A stretch of DNA of 64,000 bases from Cryptomeria japonica. Its lineage: Eukaryota; Streptophyta; Pinopsida; Cupressales; Cupressaceae. A program made the position numbers and the translations under genes. The stretch covers positions 400,361,889 to 400,425,888 of the forward strand of contig NC_081408.1 of NCBI RefSeq assembly GCF_030272615.1, in the 5' to 3' direction. Every line of letters starts with the position of its first letter. Within the stretch, counting starts at the first letter, position 1. This document shows, piece after piece, positions 12,701-24,480 of the stretch. The notes under the pieces are model-generated. The model made no database searches and had not been told where the DNA came from. It was given only the letters and a program-made list of their open reading frames with translations.

Positions 12701-13459
12701 TATCCTAAGAATTGCGAGTGGTCCCAAAAATCTGGAACCCAGTATCTGAAGAAGCTTGTCTGCCAAAACGGTCGGGTGCAAATATTCGTTGAGAGGATAC
12801 AGAATAAATCCAAAGGCACCGAAGAAGGCTATAAACGGCAGTATGCAACTATAAAATAGTGCTTCTTTAGAAAGGATATTAGAAAGCTTAGTATAGATGA
12901 TCATGAAGCCAATAGCCATTGGCAAGTTCACCCATGTCTTCAAAAATGGAATAATTTCTGCACTACTGCCCTTGGCTGTCACAACCAATACATCCTTTGT
13001 ATCTCTCAGAATGGTGTAATTAAACAAAATGCAAAAGAACATGAGACCTAGAGGTATGACCTTCTTCAGTGTTTTAACTTCTACACCTAGAATTTGCTTT
13101 GGAGAAGTTGAGGGCGATGAGCCAAGGCTATCTGCTGCTGTTGCTCTCACCCTCAAACGCTCCAAACACCTCCCATTCCTCTGCCTCACATCTTTTGAGC
13201 TAGCAAACAACTGAACTGTTTCATACAGTTCTGAATTGCTTAAACCCCTCCTAAACCCCAATCCAACTGGGTGCAGCACAGACACCCTCACTGTCTTATT
13301 TAACGATTTGGACTTCAATTTGGATAAGCAAAATGCTATTTTAGATGAATTTCTAAAACCCGAGTAGGATAGATTTCTTATTCTACTTGTTAGGTGGGAA
13401 TTTGGGAATTTATTAAGCTGAGGCAGGCATGACAGCCCCCCAACACAAATTCCTTCCAT
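9771..13459 (-). CDS. NTT: Plastid ATP/ADP translocase, NTT/AATP family (six exons)
   Basis: Predicted to exchange cytosolic ATP for plastid ADP across the inner envelope. Exons on the minus strand: 13459-12617, 11740-11474, 11358-11212, 10843-10496, 10389-10105, 9992-9771 (stop). All five introns are GT-AG and phase 0. The joined product is about 703 residues, longer than the roughly 620 I recall for Arabidopsis NTTs. Residues 1-110 look like a Ser/Arg-rich transit peptide. Hydrophobic segments begin at KKVIPLGLMFFCILFNY and include NYTILRDTKDVLVVTAKGS, MAELWGSVVVSVLFWGFANQ, KNLGPGVDGWAVSLK, VEVTWKSKLK, SPNEYSAFMGDFS, QNIFSKSAKYSLFDPCKEMAY and DVVCNPLGKSGG, all family signatures. The tail after about residue 600 is long and hydrophilic. 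The start matches the family N-terminus (ME..) and opens the transit peptide. No disruption is seen, so it is probably functional. Confidence 0.95.
12023..12616. other. Part of translocase intron 1
   Basis: The first intron spans 11741-12616 (876 bp). Its donor on the minus strand is CAG|GTACGT at 12616 and its acceptor is GTGACAG|ATT at 11741. The interior is AT-rich and I see no embedded element. Small open frames at 11784-12022 on the opposite strand have no recognisable content. Confidence 0.7.
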
Positions 13460-14053
13460 ATGTCAATTCTACATAAACAAGAGGAGAAGGCTTAAAAGAA
13501 AAAGGTTTGAATAGAGCTACCTGATGGCTAAAATGCAACTTCTGGCAATGAACCAAAACATGAAGACCAAAGCATCTGCACAGTATCCTCTTCAGCTGAG
13601 AAAATATTTCGACAGAAAGAAGGCCAGCATCATCAAGGATACAGGTTTGAGATTTGGTAGCTTGAAAAAATGAGTAAAAGAGATAGGTATTTGAGGTTGG
13701 GTTGTGAGGATTTTTCCAATTCAAAAGGCCATAATTAGACATGGATCCGAGGATAATTCCAAAGCTGCGGCTTGGACCACGCCTTCAAATCCAAATGCAC
13801 ATTAATCTCTATTTCAATTTGGCATCTGCATTTCCAACCATGTCTCGTGCCCACGGGGCGCTTTCCCTCCCTTCAAGGTCGCTATTTCGTGCGTTCAATA
13901 TACTACCAAATTACCTTTGTGCAAACATTTTCGTAACTAGCAATTGCATCATGGTGTGCAATGGGTCCGTCGAATAGGTGTGGAAGGTCAATTAGGGAAA
14001 AAATTGCTATATTTTTCGAAAACATTGGTGTAGTATACAAGATCATCTAATAA
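13460..14053. other. Translocase 5' flank, presumed promoter and 5' UTR
   Basis: About 600 bp lie between the translocase ATG and the first repeat leader. No element similarity is visible. Being immediately upstream of an intact minus-strand gene it should hold the promoter and 5' UTR, but I cannot place a TATA box or start site with confidence. A donor-like CAG|GTAGCT at 13521 on the minus strand has no acceptor far enough away to be a believable leader intron. Confidence 0.4.
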
Positions 14054-14222
14054 GACATTTAGAAAATGATGATGTTTCTGTAACAAAGGTCTAAATGGGG
14101 AAGTGATTGCATATCAACTATGAATCCACTTACAAATATACAAACATGAATGAAACAAAAAAATCTAAATAAAAAAGATAATAGATGCTTCATTATCAAA
14201 AGACTCATATTATGTTTGCAAT
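14054..14222. repeat. Leader module, copy 1, before GA tract 1
   Basis: About 170 bp, from the AGAAAATGATGATGTTTCTG region to CATATTATGTTTGCAATAAG, are repeated with divergence at 15860-16028. Both copies directly precede a (GA)-rich tract. Shared landmarks include AACAAAGGTCT, GGAGAAGTG-like, ATCCACTTA and TATGTTTG.AATA. A shorter related piece lies near 14897-14935. Confidence 0.75.
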
Positions 14223-15090
<868 letters not shown>

Positions 15091-15859
15091 ACCAAATGTA
15101 AAGGACATTTTAAAAGTATTTTGCCCAATTCATTTTTTCGTATAAAGTATTTTTGAAGTGGTTTTAATGCCTTCCCTTCTTAAGCAAACTCTATCATGAT
15201 GTCATGTATACAAACTTAAGGTTGAATTTCTTCAATAATTATCAATCCATCTGTTAGTTTTGAAATCTTTTGGCCAATGCTACTTCAATACTAATAAAGT
15301 CCAAAAAAATAGAGCATTTTCCACATACAAAACCTAAAGCCTAATTTCAATAGCAACACTTCAGGAGGTTCGAGGCATTTTGAGTCGATTGCCTCAAACC
15401 CTAAGTTGTACAACCTAAAATGCACCTTTCAAAAATATTTTGAATGACATGCATATTTTCATCGGCAAACCCTGAGCCTTCGAATTGCCTATAATGAGGA
15501 CCTTACAAACCCTAACCCTTCAAAGCAGTCCAAAATGATGGTAGCATAGTCATTGCAAACTACTGCTTACGCACGACCTACCCTCTTTCCATGCAGCTAA
15601 GATGTTGACACTGGCTCAATTAGATCTTACATAAGAATGTCTAGATATAAACCGCTTGGACTCGGGGAAGAAAACGTGTCCACAATGGGAGCAATTGCTT
15701 TTACCACCACTATCAACCCGCACCTTGTTGTGCAATAGGTACGTTGAAAAAGTTCAATTGAATTTTTTTTTTGGTCTTATTTTTTGCATATATTTGTGCA
15801 ATACAAGAAGTGATTTGCTTGATTCAATATAAAAAAATTACATGAGGTCAATTGGTAGT
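15091..15859. other. Spacer between the two GA modules, no gene recognised
   Basis: This is ordinary-composition sequence with repeated AAACCCTAA-like phrases (CAAACCCTAAG, CAAACCCTGAG, AAACCCTAACCC between 15390 and 15520). They are too irregular to be a telomeric array. I see no open frame of interest. Confidence 0.5.
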
Positions 15860-16960
<1,101 letters not shown>

Positions 16961-16980
16961 TAATAAAATATTAGATAATT

Positions 16981-17330
16981 CTAATTACTTTTAATTATTA
17001 TTTGTAATTCCATAAAAAGACATTAATAATTAATAATTAATTTCAAACTTAAATATAAATTAATGTCAAACCTATTAAAAAGATAAAAAAAAGTTGATTC
17101 CTAATTTTATGATTTATGTAATTCAACTTATATATTTCTAATTACTTTTAATTATTATTGATAATTTCATAAAAAATAACATAAATAATTAAAAAAATAA
17201 AACTTAAATCTGAACTGAAATGAAACCTATTAAAAAGATAAAAAATCAATTCATAATTTTATGATTGATTTAATTCAATTTATATATACATAATAATTAT
17301 TATTAATATTATTAAAAATTTCATATAATA
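16981..17330. repeat. AT-rich tandem repeat, period about 157 bp, two copies and a bit
   Basis: CTAATTACTTTTAATTATTA starts at 16981 and again at 17138. Each copy continues through AACCTATTAAAAAGATAAAA and ATTTTATGATT...AATTCAA.TTATATAT. The second copy runs to about 17290 and a third is only partial. No coding potential. Confidence 0.75.
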
Positions 17331-17345
17331 TATAGTAAAATTAAC

Positions 17346-17361
17346 CACTTATATATTATAT
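17346..17361. repeat. SINE target-site duplication, left copy
   Basis: CACTTATATATTATAT, identical to 17609-17624. Confidence 0.9.
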
Positions 17362-17608
17362 TTATTTTTTTCAGTACGCCAGGGGTATCCCCGCAAGCCA
17401 GTCCAGCGACCCAACCTGCCTTACCTTGGGCTTACTTTTATTGCCAAGTTGGGGCCAGGAAGGGGCGAACTGAGGCGAGACTATTCCCCTAGGGAGAGAA
17501 TCCAGAGCCCGCAACTAGTCCTCCCTCTTAAATCCAAGAGGGAGTCGAACCCGAGACCGATGGGGAGCAAACCCACTGCCCAAGCCAACTCACCTACCCA
17601 TACGGGCT
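17362..17608 (-). mobile_element. tRNA-derived SINE with A-rich tail
   Basis: This 247-bp GC-richer island sits in AT-rich DNA. On the minus strand it starts GAGCCCGTATGGGTAGG, has a perfect pol III B box GGTTCGACTCC (17541-17551) and an A-box-like segment near 17585-17600, and ends CTGAAAAAAATAA. It is flanked by a perfect 16-bp direct repeat, CACTTATATATTATAT, at 17346-17361 and 17609-17624. Tail, pol III boxes and long target-site duplication together are diagnostic of a SINE inserted by LINE-type machinery. I do not know the family name. Confidence 0.9.
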
Positions 17609-17624
17609 CACTTATATATTATAT
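17609..17624. repeat. SINE target-site duplication, right copy
   Basis: CACTTATATATTATAT, identical to 17346-17361. Confidence 0.9.
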
Positions 17625-18479
17625 ATTACAATATAACAAATATTAAAATAAATGATTAAAGAAAAATAAATATTATTAAATCAACCCAAAATATTGTCAA
17701 TGGGTTTCCTTACATATTTTATTTACTCGATCGTGGATAGTGTCTCGTTTGTGATTGTCAGATTAAAAAAAAGAGGCAGAGCATGGCCATTGGATATTAG
17801 AGACACGACGGCCTCTACAATGATGGCCATTCATTGGTTTTTGTTACACATCATTCATAAAAATGTGTGTGCCATATTGTACACATATTGTAGCAAGTTG
17901 TCAAAGATGCGTTGAGGAAAAAAATGAACATAGTTTAACAAAAAGATATTCCATTAAATGACTCACTTCTAGTCATATTGAATAATGAAAATTAAAAACT
18001 ATTTACCATATAATATATATATATATATATATATTAAATCTATTATTTATATATTATAATATGTTTTTATTTAATTTCTTATTTTTTTGATAAAAAATAT
18101 TTAATTGTATTTTTAATATAAAAAATTTATAATAAAATTACATTTATTATTATTATACATTATATTTTATATAATATATATTTTTAAAATATTAAATATA
18201 TAATATATCTAACATTTAAAAAATATATTTAATAATTATATTATATAAAACATGAAATATATCTTTAGCTCCCATTAAGGCCAAATGATAAAGTAAATTA
18301 AAAGTCATTTTTTTTTAATTAAATTAGAAACATAGGTTTGCTAATTATTTCACATTCCTTTCAATATATCAAAGTGATTAAAAGTAATTATCAAAAACCA
18401 AAAAAATCACAAAAAAAATAGTTCTCTATCGCAAAAAAAAAAGTTGTCAGAGATTTGAATAGTACATTAAGGCGATGAT
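17625..18479. other. AT-rich intergenic stretch
   Basis: Very AT-rich, with an (AT)n run near 18010-18035 and many ATATAT/TTTAAA motifs between 18000 and 18260. No element or gene is recognised. Confidence 0.5.
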
Positions 18480-19114
18480 ATGGGTAAAAATCTTGCTAAA
18501 CATTTTGCAAGTGGTTGTATGCTTATGGTACGAGCAATTCATAAAGGCTTGTATACGGAGCAACAAATTAAATCGTCATCGTCCTTTCTTCAGCGAATGT
18601 GTCACTATCATACATTATTTTTGAGGCAGAATTTGAATCCCAGCTCCTTTGTAAAGCGACGATCCTCACCATTACCGAGCTTCACAAGAGAGAGAAACTC
18701 TCTGGCCATACTGCGCTCTATTCAGACTTGCCAAGTGTAGTTTTATATTTTAAATATAGAATGGGTAACAAATATTCCTACTGCTCAAATACCATTAGGC
18801 TTGCTCAGATGGAAGATGTGAGGCATCTTGACGAAGTAGTCTCCTTCATAGAGACTTGTTTGGACACCATTCTCATTGACAAGGTATGTTCAACCACTTT
18901 CTTTCAGCTCTATGTCATGTAATTCTTCACCTCTCATTAATGATTTTGTTGCAGCCAGAAGAGGGCACATCTAGAGAAAACAATACTACTATTTCGGCTG
19001 GAGTAACTTCTTCCATCGATTATGGATCCGATTTCCTAGAGAATATAGTGAGATGTGTCAAAAGACATAATTACAAGGTATTAAACGATCCTTTAGTTTT
19101 CAGTGCATTGATGT
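18480..19114 (+). pseudogene. Fragment of an unidentified host gene (two exons), truncated by gypsy-1
   Basis: Exon A covers about 18480-18883. Its second half reads in one frame through FEAEFESQLLCKATILT, SDLPSVVLYFKYRMGN and DEVVSFIETCLDTILIDK, then a donor AAG|GTATGT. A 71-bp intron ends TTGCAG at 18954. Exon B, 18955-19077 (41 codons, PEEGTSREN...VRCVKRHNYK), ends at a donor AAG|GTATTA. Both junctions are phase 0. The first half of exon A (GKNLAKHFASG..., MVRAIHKGLYTEQQ) is in a different frame, so there is a frameshift near 18590. Gypsy-1 sits 37 bp into the following intron. I do not recognise the protein. It looks like a piece of a large helical protein, but that is an impression only. 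Confidence 0.55.
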
Positions 19115-20578
19115 TGTTGGGTCTCAAATCAAAAGATTGGATAGGTTCTAAGGAAATGCCAATTCCTATGCTCAAACCTTCCAATTGACTTGGCCAACTT
19201 ATAGAGTGAACCTATTTGGTTCCTAACTCTCTCACTTTAGGCTCTACAAAATCTAGGTGGGTATACCTACTCACTAGTTGTTTTTAATGACTAATGATTT
19301 TTATAGCAGATTAAGTATCTTGATCTGATTTCCTCCTATCTCAGAATGGCATAAATTCCTAGGATGGAGATATAGCAAATGAGTTCAAGGTTGTTGTTGT
19401 AGAAGCTATTCGATCTTTATGCTTGAAATTTATATGTATACACTATTGCTAGTCTACTCTATATTTCTTACTCAGCTACTCCTATTACTTTTAAAGTGAA
19501 AATGTGAATTGATAAGTTGTATTTTATAGATGACCAGTGCCTTTCTTTGTTGTTTGGACTACAGAGTCTTTATATCTCTTTAGGACTTATTGTGTAAACT
19601 TATGAGACAATTTTAAACTCACCCCCTCTCGATGAGTCTATCAGTTACTGTTTCTTATGAGCTCTACTTCGATGTCTATATTGTAAACCGCCTGAATGAA
19701 TTTAACTCTAACCTTAAGAGACCATCCAAGGAAGAAATACAAGGAACAATTACAATTCACAAGTAAATCTTTTTTATCCAAATCTATAATATGAAACACA
19801 TAATTTTACTGGAAGAACACAAATAACCTTATCTCCTTTAGATAGTATCATAAGCAACTACCTGCAGAAAAATGCAATAATCCACCACACATATGCAAAG
19901 GAAAAACAACTGATTATATTATATATATTCGCCAAAATAGTACAGTAGTAAGCTTGAGGCTATAATCTACTCCTTTCTCTAATTCCTCTCCATATTACAA
20001 AGGCTCCCTCCTTTATATGAGAGTATACATTATCACCAAGCGTTGTGGCTTTTCAACATATAACCGTTAACTAACACTTTTGTTTCGAATATCACTTCGA
20101 TCAAGTATTTCCTTCATGCATCGAAATACTGCATTCGATCACTATGGTTGTCTCCTCACCGATACCTATCTGATATCCATCGGGTTTTTATGTTGAAGAA
20201 ACCTTGGGCTTCGGTGACCTCCTTTATTTTTCCACCGAAATACCTCTTCCATCGTTATCACTACGCCCCGTCGATGAATCGATCTATTGTCTCACCGAAG
20301 CCTTTCTTTATCCTCTCTTGTCATCTTCCACCAATAAATTTGTATTGACGAAACAACGCATATCGAAGACATGCCTTTTATCCTCCTCGAAACCTATTTC
20401 CTCATCGATATCTTTTATTGATGTAACTTCTTTTTGTCTGATCGACCTTATTCTTTTGATGAGAACATTTCGTTCGGTGAGTCCCTTTGCACCGATGGTA
20501 TTATCTCCTCGAAGACCTTTTCTCGTCGATGAAAACCATCTCCACTTTCCTCGATATATATCTTTTGTCGATGGAATT
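19115..20578 (-). repeat. gypsy-1 3' LTR, left piece
   Basis: It begins TGTTGGGTCTC on the plus strand, like the right LTR at 33691, and runs to the GAATT target site of copia-2. It includes a minus-strand TATA box (plus-strand CCTTTATATGAG near 20011). It also holds the first copy of the 472-bp internal repeat described for the right LTR. Confidence 0.9.
20574..20578. repeat. Target-site duplication of copia-2, left copy
   Basis: GAATT, repeated at 28257-28261. The uninterrupted gypsy-1 right LTR has one GAATT at the matching place (near 36142). Confidence 0.92.
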
Positions 20579-22108
20579 TGTTGACATTTGGCATTATAAC
20601 AGACAAGGGGAGATTGTTGACATTTCAATTAGGATATTGAGAAGGTTGTTGATGATTATGGATAAAACTGATTAACGATGTTTACTATCTTAATATTATT
20701 ATTTTGTCATTGATGTCAAGAAATTGATTTTCTAATTTAGTATGATGTTGCCATATTCTGAGAAGTATGATTTGATGAGTATAAAGATGTGGGTAAAAGA
20801 CACAGAAAGAATATGATGGATAAGGGGAGAAATAAGTTATTCAATGGGCAACTATTACCGAGTTAGACAATGATGAGATCATGATGATTAGATTGTTTTG
20901 ATATCCTACATATTTTATTGATTGAAAGGTTAATACTATACTATGTTACCGAGCAAAGAACCTAGTCGGTAAACCCTAAGGAACCTAGTCAGTAAACCCT
21001 AAGGTTATCGCTATTGGTTAATGAAAGCAGAATGTCTGCCGAGTGAAGTTTAGTATTTATCGAGTTGCAACCGAGTAATAATAGAACACATTAAATGATT
21101 ACATGCATTATTTAATGAAGGAAGTTGATGAGCTGGCTATGATTAAATGATTGGTATGCCATGAATGAAGTTTGTTAAAGAATCTATGGCAAAGGAAAAT
21201 CGGCAGGAAGATCTACAGCTCAGATTGAACCGCAATACCCTAGCACAAGTTCCAAGAAATGTATGCAAGTTCCAAGGCAGGGTAAAACATTTTCAGATCG
21301 AAGGATACATTGAACCTGGACAAAGTTTGAAGATCTGATGGCTATGATTGATCGTGGGAAATGTGATCAAGGAGATTAAGCAGTTGGTGAATTGTTTATA
21401 AATAGGGAACTGTTGATAAACAATGTATGTGGGCAAGTGTATGCACAGGGATGCTACATAGTGATTACCGAGCACAGAAGCTTGAAGACTTGTTTTGAAT
21501 AAGAGAGTATAGAGCCCACCAGATGGACAAGATTAGTTCTATGTCTATATTGTATTGAGCAAATAAGAATTTGCTTTAGCATTTTAGATGTGAAGTTGCA
21601 GATAGATTTTTATTATTGTTATTTTGTGAAGTGATAGAAAATCTCTTAACCGAGTGGACTTAACAGTCTTATTTGTAAAACCCTCTAGCAAGGTGACATT
21701 CTGATTGAGTGTTTGAAATCCTTTAACAAGGTCACTTCTAACAAGGTGAAGATCCTAATAGATCTGAGGGAAATCCCTTAACTGGGTCACATCAATGTGT
21801 TTGTAATCTTTAACAGGATTTGCTTTTAACCGAGCATACTCTAGAAGAGTATATTTCTTAGTGGGTCTGAAATCCCACAGTGGTTTTTCCCTATTTGGGT
21901 TTCCACGTTAAATATGGTGTTATGAGTGTTATGATGTTTATATGCTTTTGAGTTTGCATGTTTAGCAGTTTTGGTTATATTACTGAAGTATATATTACCA
22001 AGGTTGAATCTGATGTTTTTATGGAAGATTAAGTTTGTATGATTCACCCCCCCCCTCTCATCTTATTAGCTTGGCATCTGTACTTATCTTTAAGTATCAA
22101 AACTATCA
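20579..22108 (+). repeat. copia-2 5' LTR (1,530 bp)
   Basis: Starts TGTTGACATTTGGC, ends AAAACTATCA. About 36 bases in, it repeats its own beginning: ACAAGGGGAGAT is followed by a second TGTTGACATTT at about 20615. Pairs with 26725-28256. Confidence 0.95.
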
Positions 22109-22110
22109 AT

Positions 22111-22122
22111 TGGTATCAGAGC
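22111..22122 (+). other. Primer-binding site of copia-2
   Basis: TGGTATCAGAGC two bases after the LTR end, complementary to the 3' end of initiator methionine tRNA, as in most copia elements. Confidence 0.92.
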
Positions 22123-22173
22123 TTTGGACTTCGGAAAGAAAAGTTTAAAGGTACTTGAGGAAAAGATCCAAAG

Positions 22174-23060
22174 ATGTATAAGAGGGATGCACCGAAGCTG
22201 AACAAGTCAAGTTTCTCTACATGGTAGAAAAGGATGAAGCTGCACCTATCAGGAGTTGGAGAATATGTTGTATATTATCTGGAGAATGATTTCATCACAC
22301 CGAGCACCTATCCATTGAAAATGGAAGAGATAAAGGTAAAGCAAGAACATATCCAAGCAATGATTGAAATAACATCGGCATTGACCGATTCAGAGTTTAA
22401 TGATCTAGAAGGCTACAATGATGCAAAGGCAATGTGGGACAAGCTCATATCTATGTATGGAGGAGATGAACATGTTCAAAGAGAAAAAGTGGATAGTCTA
22501 AGAGGACAACTTGAATCTATGAGGATAAATGAAGGTGAGAACATAACCCAGTACAGTACAAGACTAAAGGAGATTGTCAATCAAATCAAAGGAGCAGGTA
22601 GAACTATTGAAGAAAAGGATATAACAAGTAAGTTGTTAAGAACCCTTCTACTGGCCTATGCAATCCGAGTCTCTGCAATTAATGAATTGAGGTTTGTACC
22701 TAAGATGCCAGTTTCTTTAGATACTACTATTGGTAAGCTACATGCATTTGAGTTAAGTAACTTTGATAACAGTGGGTCATCGGTAAATATAGTTGAATCT
22801 GCATTTAGTTCTTTTCATATTGGTGAATCTAATGATTACAATGATAGAATGAGTAAGTACACTAAAGGGGATCACAGTGGAGCAAGTGAAAGATTTCGCA
22901 AGAACATGGAGGAAGTACACAAACTATATGAGGAAATCAGAAAGTGAGATAGGACATATAAAGGTAAGTATAAAGGAAAACTTCCTTTGAAATGTTTTAA
23001 TTGTGATAAGATAGGACATATGGCTTCTAACTGTCCTGACAAAGATTCTACTGAAAAGAG
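22174..23060 (+). pseudogene. copia-2 gag with zinc knuckle
   Basis: The likely start is ATG 22174 (MYKRDAPKLNKSSFSTW); the same frame runs on after a stop TAG at 22225-22227. The gag core (DAKAMWDKLISMYGG, RGQLESMRINEGENITQYS, TTIGKLHAFELSNFD) packages element RNA. A second stop, TGA 22945-22947, precedes a CCHC zinc knuckle CFNCDKIGHMASNCPDKD. Both stops are one transition away from Gln and Arg codons. Confidence 0.9.
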
Positions 23061-24480
23061 AGATTGCCGAGATGATAGACAGAAAGATAATCATTACAGA
23101 GGACACCAAGACTTCAGAAGAAGAGATAGAAAGTCATGCTTAATAGTCGATGAGGAATCCAATGATGATAAATCAGATGAAATTGATACAGAGGAAGTAG
23201 TTTATGTGGCCATCAAAGATGGATCAGATGAAGAAAGGTATGAAGAAAAAGCCCTAATATCTCACATAAATACTAATGATTCTTGGATCATAGATAGTGG
23301 ATGCTCACATCACGTGACATGTGATAAACACAAGTTTGTTATGTTAGAAGACTATGATGGAGGCTATGTAAGATTTGGTAATAATGCACCATGTCCGGTA
23401 AGAGGTAAAGGATCCATAACACTTCTTGACAATGCAAGATGCAATGATTTTTATTGGGTTGAAGGTTTAAAATACAATTTGTTGAGTGTAGCACAACTAA
23501 ACAATACAGGATACCGAATAGAATTTTATAAAGGAATTGTCAAAGTTCATGACAAGCATGGAAAGTTAGCTGCTACCGGGACACAAACAAAAGGTAACAC
23601 ATTTCACCTTGACTCAACTTGGAATAAATGTCTGTATGCAAAGATAGATGATACCTGGTTATGGCATAAAAGGTTGTCATGTAAATTTTGATAATCTGAT
23701 CAAAATAAGCAAGAAGCACCGAGGAAGAGGTCTACCGAGTCTTGAAAAACCTGAGAATGCTATGTGTCGAGGATGCCAGATGGGTAAAATGACAAGATCA
23801 AGCTTTACAAGTAAGTCCTACACTTCTAAGGGAATTTTAGATCTTGTGCACACTGATCTTTGTGGTCCTATGAAAGTTCAAAGTTATTATGGTGATAAAT
23901 ATTTCATATTATTTGTGGATGATTACTCAAGGATGATGTCAATAATGTTTTTAAAAGAAAAATCAGAAGCTTTTCGAATGTTTAAATGGTACAAGGCAAG
24001 AGTTGACAATGAAACAGGAAGACAACTGAAATGCCTTAGATCAGATAGAGGAGGAGAGTTCACATCTGATGAGTTCAACTTATTCTGCAATGATCATGGT
24101 ATAAAAAGATAGGTCTCTACACTGAGAACTCCACAGCAAAATGGAATTGCTGAGAGAAGAAACAGATCTATTGTGGATTGTGTCAGAACCCTGATGATTG
24201 AAAAGAAAGTGCCACAAAAATTTTGGAGAGAAGCAATAAGCACAACAGTTTACACCCTGAACCGAGTACAACTGAAGAAAGGTACTTTGAAGACACCTTA
24301 TGAAATCTAGTATGACAAGAAACCTAATGTAAGTTATTTTAAAATCTTTGGAAGTAGATGTTATGTACACAAGGATGATAGAAATGGCAAGTTTGATCAG
24401 AAAAGTGAAGAAGGAACATTTCTTGGTTATTCTTCTAGAAGTAAAGCATTTAAATGTCTGATCAAATCATCTAACAAAAT
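23061..24480 (+). pseudogene. copia-2 protease and integrase
   Basis: The protease has the intact copia motif WIIDSGCSHHVTCDKHKF (about 23284). Integrase follows: WLWHKRL, then a frameshift at about 23680 in the H-x-N zinc-binding segment, C..C (MCRGCQMGK), core VHTDLCGP, DDYSRMMSIMF, LRSDRGGEFTSDEF. TAG at 24110-24112 and TAG at 24308-24310 (where TGG is expected in YE.WYDKKP) interrupt the core. The catalytic aspartates and the PQQNGIAERRN glutamate segment are present. Confidence 0.9.

Noticed and set aside
15390-15530. Interstitial telomere repeats (AAACCCTAA phrases)
   Set aside because: Only a few scattered, imperfect copies without tandem order.
17541-17600. A tRNA gene on the minus strand
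   Set aside because: The B box is perfect, but I could not draw a cloverleaf, and the segment is the head of a SINE with poly-A tail and TSD.
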